Assembly: GCA_944325415.1 (NCBI GenBank)
Contig: CALUZW010000010.1
Span: 28,509 to 92,508 of the forward strand
Length of the DNA: 64,000 bases
Reading direction: 5' to 3'
Source of the DNA: an uncultured Bacteroidales bacterium
GTDB taxonomy: Bacteria; Bacteroidota; Bacteroidia; Bacteroidales; UBA11471
In this document: in pieces, positions 60,759 through 64,000 of the stretch
Position numbering within the stretch: the stretch's first letter is position 1
Layout of the letters: the number at the start of each line of letters is the position of its first letter
Translations under genes and position numbers: made by a program
The notes under the pieces: model-generated
Seen by the model: only the letters and a program-made list of their open reading frames with translations
Told to the model about the DNA's origin: nothing
The model's database searches: none

Positions 60759-62558
60759 TTATTTGTTGTTGTCAGCGGCAGCGAGTTTTTCTTTCAAAGC
60801 GGCAAGCTCTTCGATATCGCCGAGGGTCGTTTTCTCTACGGGAGTAGAGAGAGCGGCTGTCTCTTCGGCCTTGGCAGCTTTCTTGGCGGCTTTCTTGGCC
60901 GATGCCTCTTTCTGAGCTTCGGCTTTGGCAGCATCTTCAAAGATACGGCTGTGCGAGAGAATGATGCGTTTGGCGTCTTTGTTGAACTCAATAACCTTGA
61001 AGTTGAGTTTCTCATCGACTTGTGCCTGCGTACCGTCTTCTTTTACCAGGTGTTTGGGGGTAGCGAAACCTTCTACACCGTAAGGCAATGCGATAACGGC
61101 GCCTTTTTCGAGCATTTCGATGATGGTACCTTCGTGAATCGAACCTACGGTAAATACGGTCTCAAATACATCCCAGGGATTCTCTTCGAGTTGTTTGTGA
61201 CCGAGGCTGAGACGACGGTTTTCCTTGTCGATTTCGAGTACCTGTACTTCGATATCGGCACCGATCTGTGTAAACTCAGAGGGGTGTTTGATTTTCTTCG
61301 TCCACGAAAGGTCGGAGATGTGGATAAGGCCTTCTACGCCCTCTTCGATTTCAACGAATACACCGAAGTTGGTAAAGTTACGCACTTTGGCGTGGTGACG
61401 CGAACCAACAGCATATTTGGTCTCGATATTTTCCCAGGGATCGGCTTTGAGTTGTTTGATACCCAGCGACATTTTGCGCTCTTCGCGATCGAGGGTAAGG
61501 ATAACGGCTTCTACCTCGTCGCCCACTTTCATGAAGTCTTGTGCGCTGCGCAGGTGTTGCGACCACGACATTTCCGATACGTGGATAAGACCTTCTACGC
61601 CCGGAGCGATTTCGACAAATGCTCCGTAATCGGCCATGACAGCCACTTTACCTTTGACTTTGTCGCCCACTTTGAGGTTGGGATCGAGAGCATCCCAGGG
61701 GTGCGGGGTGAGTTGTTTCAGACCGAGAGCAATACGTTTCTTCTCGTCGTCGAAGTCGAGGATAACGACATTGAGTTTCTGGTCGAGAGAAACAACCTCT
61801 TCGGGGTGGCTTACGCGGCCCCAAGAAAGGTCGGTGATGTGGATAAGACCGTCGACACCACCCAGGTCGATGAATACACCGTAAGAGGTGATGTTCTTGA
61901 CGGTACCTTCGAGTACCTGACCTTTTTCGAGTTTGGCAATGATTTCTTTCTTCTGTTGTTCGAGCTCGGCTTCGATAAGAGCTTTGTGCGAAACAACAAC
62001 GTTCTTGAATTCCTGGTTGATTTTAACCACCTTGAATTCCATGGTTTTGCCGACGAATACATCGTAATCGCGAATGGGTTTGACGTCGATTTGCGAACCG
62101 GGCAAGAAAGCCTCGATACCAAATACATCGACAATCATACCGCCTTTGGTGCGGCACTTGATGTAACCCTTGATGACTTCGTCGTTTTCGAGAGCAGCGT
62201 TCACACGGTCCCACGAGCGGGTTGCACGGGCTTTCTTGTGAGAGAGTACGAGCTGTCCTTTTTTATCTTCCTGATTCTCGATGTATACTTCGACCGTATC
62301 GCCCACTTTGAGTTCGGGGTTGTAACGGAATTCGTTCATCGAGATAACGCCATCGGATTTGTAACCGATGTTTACAACAACTTCGCGTTTGTTGATAGAG
62401 ATAACGGTTCCTTCGATTACCTCTTTGTCCTTAACGGTGTTGAGCGACTGGTCATAGGTGGCCACCAGCTCTTCGCGGCTCTTCTCGCCGACTACTTCGC
62501 CTTTTTCATAGGCATCCCAGTCGAAATTTTCAACGGGGGAAATTTGTTTTTCTTCCAT
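60759..62558 (-). CDS. rpsA: 30S ribosomal protein S1
   Basis: 599 residues with six S1 OB-fold repeats. Visible repeat cores include GTVKNITSYGVFIDLGGVDGLIHITDLSW, GKVAVMADYGAFVEIAPGVEGLIHVSEMSW and AKVRNFTNFGVFVEIEEGVEGLIHISDLSW. The first two repeats are degenerate, as usual for ribosome binding. An Ala/Lys/Glu-rich tail of about 60 residues ends the protein. S1 delivers mRNA to the 30S subunit, which matters in a phylum with few Shine-Dalgarno sites. Confidence 0.96.
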   Translation of the reverse strand: MEEKQISPVENFDWDAYEKGEVVGEKSREELVATYDQSLNTVKDKEVIEGTVISINKREVVVNIGYKSDGVISMNEFRYNPELKVGDTVEVYIENQEDKKGQLVLSHKKARATRSWDRVNAALENDEVIKGYIKCRTKGGMIVDVFGIEAFLPGSQIDVKPIRDYDVFVGKTMEFKVVKINQEFKNVVVSHKALIEAELEQQKKEIIAKLEKGQVLEGTVKNITSYGVFIDLGGVDGLIHITDLSWGRVSHPEEVVSLDQKLNVVILDFDDEKKRIALGLKQLTPHPWDALDPNLKVGDKVKGKVAVMADYGAFVEIAPGVEGLIHVSEMSWSQHLRSAQDFMKVGDEVEAVILTLDREERKMSLGIKQLKADPWENIETKYAVGSRHHAKVRNFTNFGVFVEIEEGVEGLIHISDLSWTKKIKHPSEFTQIGADIEVQVLEIDKENRRLSLGHKQLEENPWDVFETVFTVGSIHEGTIIEMLEKGAVIALPYGVEGFATPKHLVKEDGTQAQVDEKLNFKVIEFNKDAKRIILSHSRIFEDAAKAEAQKEASAKKAAKKAAKAEETAALSTPVEKTTLGDIEELAALKEKLAAADNNK

Positions 62559-62622
62559 AATTGTTAAATAATTGATTTTCTTACTACTAAATTAGACATT
62601 ATATGGCCTCAAAAATCGGGGG

Positions 62623-62653
62623 CAAAGATAAGTCTTTTTTTTGACCCGACAAA
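62623..62653 (-). promoter_or_regulatory. Promoter of rpsA
   Basis: Minus strand TTTG (62653-62650), 19 nt, TATCTTTG (62630-62623), 65 nt before the ATG. Confidence 0.8.
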
Positions 62654-62743
62654 CGTATAGTCAAGATTTTCGTCAATTTACAAAAAACCGGGGCAGGCCG
62701 CAACGGCCTGCCCCGGTGCTATGCAGTGGGGATAGAGCGTGTG

Positions 62744-64000
62744 CTACTCCTTGACAAAGCGGTAACGTATCGCGCGGTTGCCCGACTCGGCTACGGCAAT
62801 GTAATGTCCGGCCGGCAGTTCGGCAATCGATACCTCACCTTGCGGGGCTACGACACGTTTCACCTCGGAGCCGCTGATATCGAAGATGGAGAGGCGTGCC
62901 ACAACTCCCGACAGATAGAGTTTGCCGGCAGCATAGTAGAGCGTGGGCTCATCGCCATTGACCGACGTCAGTCCGGAGTGTGCTACAACGGTAAGGGTTC
63001 CCGGACGATAGTCAAACTCATAATTGGCGGCTTCGCCTCCCGATACCGTGATGGCATAGGTGCCGGGCTCGGCGGTATCGGTTGCCTCGCAAAGGGCCTG
63101 CGGCAGAACATCGAGCGACGTAGTGTCGTCATCCCATACAAAGCCGCTGTACCGGAGCGTCCACTCGGGCATCGCATCGCTCTGGTTGCAACGCTTGTCT
63201 TCGGCTATCACCGTGAGGGTGGCCTTGGCAACCACTATGTCGACCGACACTTCGGCCTCCGAGAAGGTTTCGGTGGCAGCCTGTTTCACCACAAGTGTGG
63301 TCGTACCGGCGCCCTTGATGTGTATGCGGCCCTCGACAATGGTTGCTACCGTCTCATCGGCGATGGTGTAGCTTATCTCACCACGGTTGTTGTTGGTCGT
63401 TACAGCCGGCAGCGCAAACGGCAGGTCGCCGTAGACCTTCTCGCCTATCTCGGCCACCGTGAGCTGTGTCTCACTGAAATTGCCGATGCTCAACGTTCCC
63501 GAGTAATAGGCTATCTCGTAATTGGCGGCTTCGCCTCCCGACACGCTTATCAGGTAGGTGCCGGACTGCTCGGTGGTCGATACCTCGCAGCTCAACTCGG
63601 GCTGCACGGTAAACACCGTCTCGTCTTCGCCGGCCACAAAGCCCTTGCAGGTGTAGGTCAGCTCGGGGAACTCATCGCCCTGGCGGCACTCCTTGTTATC
63701 GGCCGTTACGGTAAGAAGGGCTTTCGATACCACCAGAGGTACGCTGGCCTCGGCCGAGGTGTAGCTATCGGTGGCAGACTGTTTCACCACAAGTGTGGTC
63801 GTGCCGGCGCCCTTGATGTGTATGCGGCCCTCAACGATGGTTGCTACCGTCTCATCGACGATGGTGTAGCTTATCTCGCCTCGGTTGTTGTTGGTCGTTA
63901 CGGCCGGCAGCGCAAACGGCAGATCGCCGTAGACCTTCTCGCCTATCTCGGCCACCGTGAGCTGTGTCTCACTGAAATTGCCGATGCTCAACGTTCCCGA
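62744..64000 (-). CDS. Repeat-containing surface protein with sorting-like C-terminus, 5' end beyond window
   Basis: The frame is open to the right edge, so only the last about 418 residues are seen. It consists of about 166-residue units. Each joins an Ig-like part (GRIHIKGAGTTTLVVKQ) to an MBG/YDG-type part (SKALLTVTADNKECRQGDEFPELTYTCKGFVAGEDE and SGTYLISVSGGEAANYEI). The final 75 residues (LSIFDISGSEVKRVVAP, IAELPAGHYIAVAESGNRAIRYRFVKE) resemble a type IX secretion/sorting domain, so a secreted or surface-anchored adhesin-like role is likely. The true start and any N-terminal catalytic domain lie outside. Confidence 0.75.
   Translation of the reverse strand, partial: SGTLSIGNFSETQLTVAEIGEKVYGDLPFALPAVTTNNNRGEISYTIVDETVATIVEGRIHIKGAGTTTLVVKQSATDSYTSAEASVPLVVSKALLTVTADNKECRQGDEFPELTYTCKGFVAGEDETVFTVQPELSCEVSTTEQSGTYLISVSGGEAANYEIAYYSGTLSIGNFSETQLTVAEIGEKVYGDLPFALPAVTTNNNRGEISYTIADETVATIVEGRIHIKGAGTTTLVVKQAATETFSEAEVSVDIVVAKATLTVIAEDKRCNQSDAMPEWTLRYSGFVWDDDTTSLDVLPQALCEATDTAEPGTYAITVSGGEAANYEFDYRPGTLTVVAHSGLTSVNGDEPTLYYAAGKLYLSGVVARLSIFDISGSEVKRVVAPQGEVSIAELPAGHYIAVAESGNRAIRYRFVKE
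63282..64000 (-). repeat. 498-nt tandem repeat within the surface protein gene
   Basis: A block of about 220 nt ending at 63502 recurs at about 63780-64000 with few differences. Identical landmarks are offset by 498 nt (for example 63481 and 63979), i.e. 166 codons, in frame. The second copy runs into the window edge. Confidence 0.85.

Noticed and set aside
60951..62567. 538-codon plus-strand frame opposite rpsA
   Set aside because: Antisense of the S1 repeats. The protein has no recognisable domain and is dominated by repeated FD/DN motifs that mirror S1.

Overview
The window reads as chromosomal DNA from a Bacteroidales bacterium. The organism call is inference, and a Barnesiella-like gut genus would fit. 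The evidence is many Bacteroidetes-type promoters (TTTG/TTG, 19-21 nt spacer, TAnnTTTG), almost no Shine-Dalgarno sites, moderately high GC by eye, and Bacteroidetes families such as DUF4491, DUF4369, BamA/TamA proteins with lipoprotein signals, and secretion-tail-like C-termini. I see no phage, insertion sequence, CRISPR array or rRNA. One tRNA is present.

Layout. 1-489: 3' part of a DUF2156 gene. 620-6888: a lipid region. A myo-inositol-phosphate synthase and a PagL-like outer membrane deacylase are on the minus strand. A tight plus-strand operon of sugar-phosphate nucleotidyltransferase, ATP-grasp enzyme, CDP-alcohol phosphotransferase and HAD phosphatase follows. Together they suggest a CDP-inositol route to an inositol lipid. 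6937-10795: tRNA-Arg, rplY, pth, an S4 protein, ilvE and an HD hydrolase. 10868-17151: lptD, galE, a Fur/PerR regulator with rubrerythrin behind a recognisable PerR box, a DUF4491 gene and rpiB. 17364-23801: an AsmA-like protein and pstSCAB without phoU. 23870-25080: an AT-richer DUF4369/TlpA-like gene split by a frameshift on an A7 tract. 25166-32190: a tamB/tamA-like operon.

32379-38607 is a branched-chain amino acid operon, ilvD-ilvB-ilvH-(acyl-ACP thioesterase)-ilvC. A strong promoter is followed by a 21-residue leader peptide with 12 Ile/Leu/Val codons. Downstream are mutually exclusive antiterminator and terminator hairpins just before ilvD. This is a textbook ribosome-mediated attenuator and the clearest regulatory system in the window.

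38925-64000: a second TamA/BamA-like barrel, a CyuA-type cysteine desulfidase, a giant alpha-2-macroglobulin whose thioester motif appears lost, a YhhQ queuosine-precursor transporter, a PL1 pectate lyase, pfkA, a RelA/SpoT enzyme, a DHA2-type MFS exporter, a 7TM-HD (PgpH-like) phosphodiesterase, an rnz-alkaline phosphatase pair, rpsA, and the 3' part of a repeat-rich surface protein with 498-nt tandem repeats running off the right edge.

Functional themes are envelope biogenesis (LptD, TamA/TamB, AsmA, PagL, inositol lipid), branched-chain amino acid synthesis (ilv operon plus a separate ilvE), nucleotide second messengers (RelA/SpoT, PgpH), phosphate acquisition (Pst, alkaline phosphatase) and peroxide defence (PerR, rubrerythrin). 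Functions come from reading conserved motifs by eye. No database search was run.
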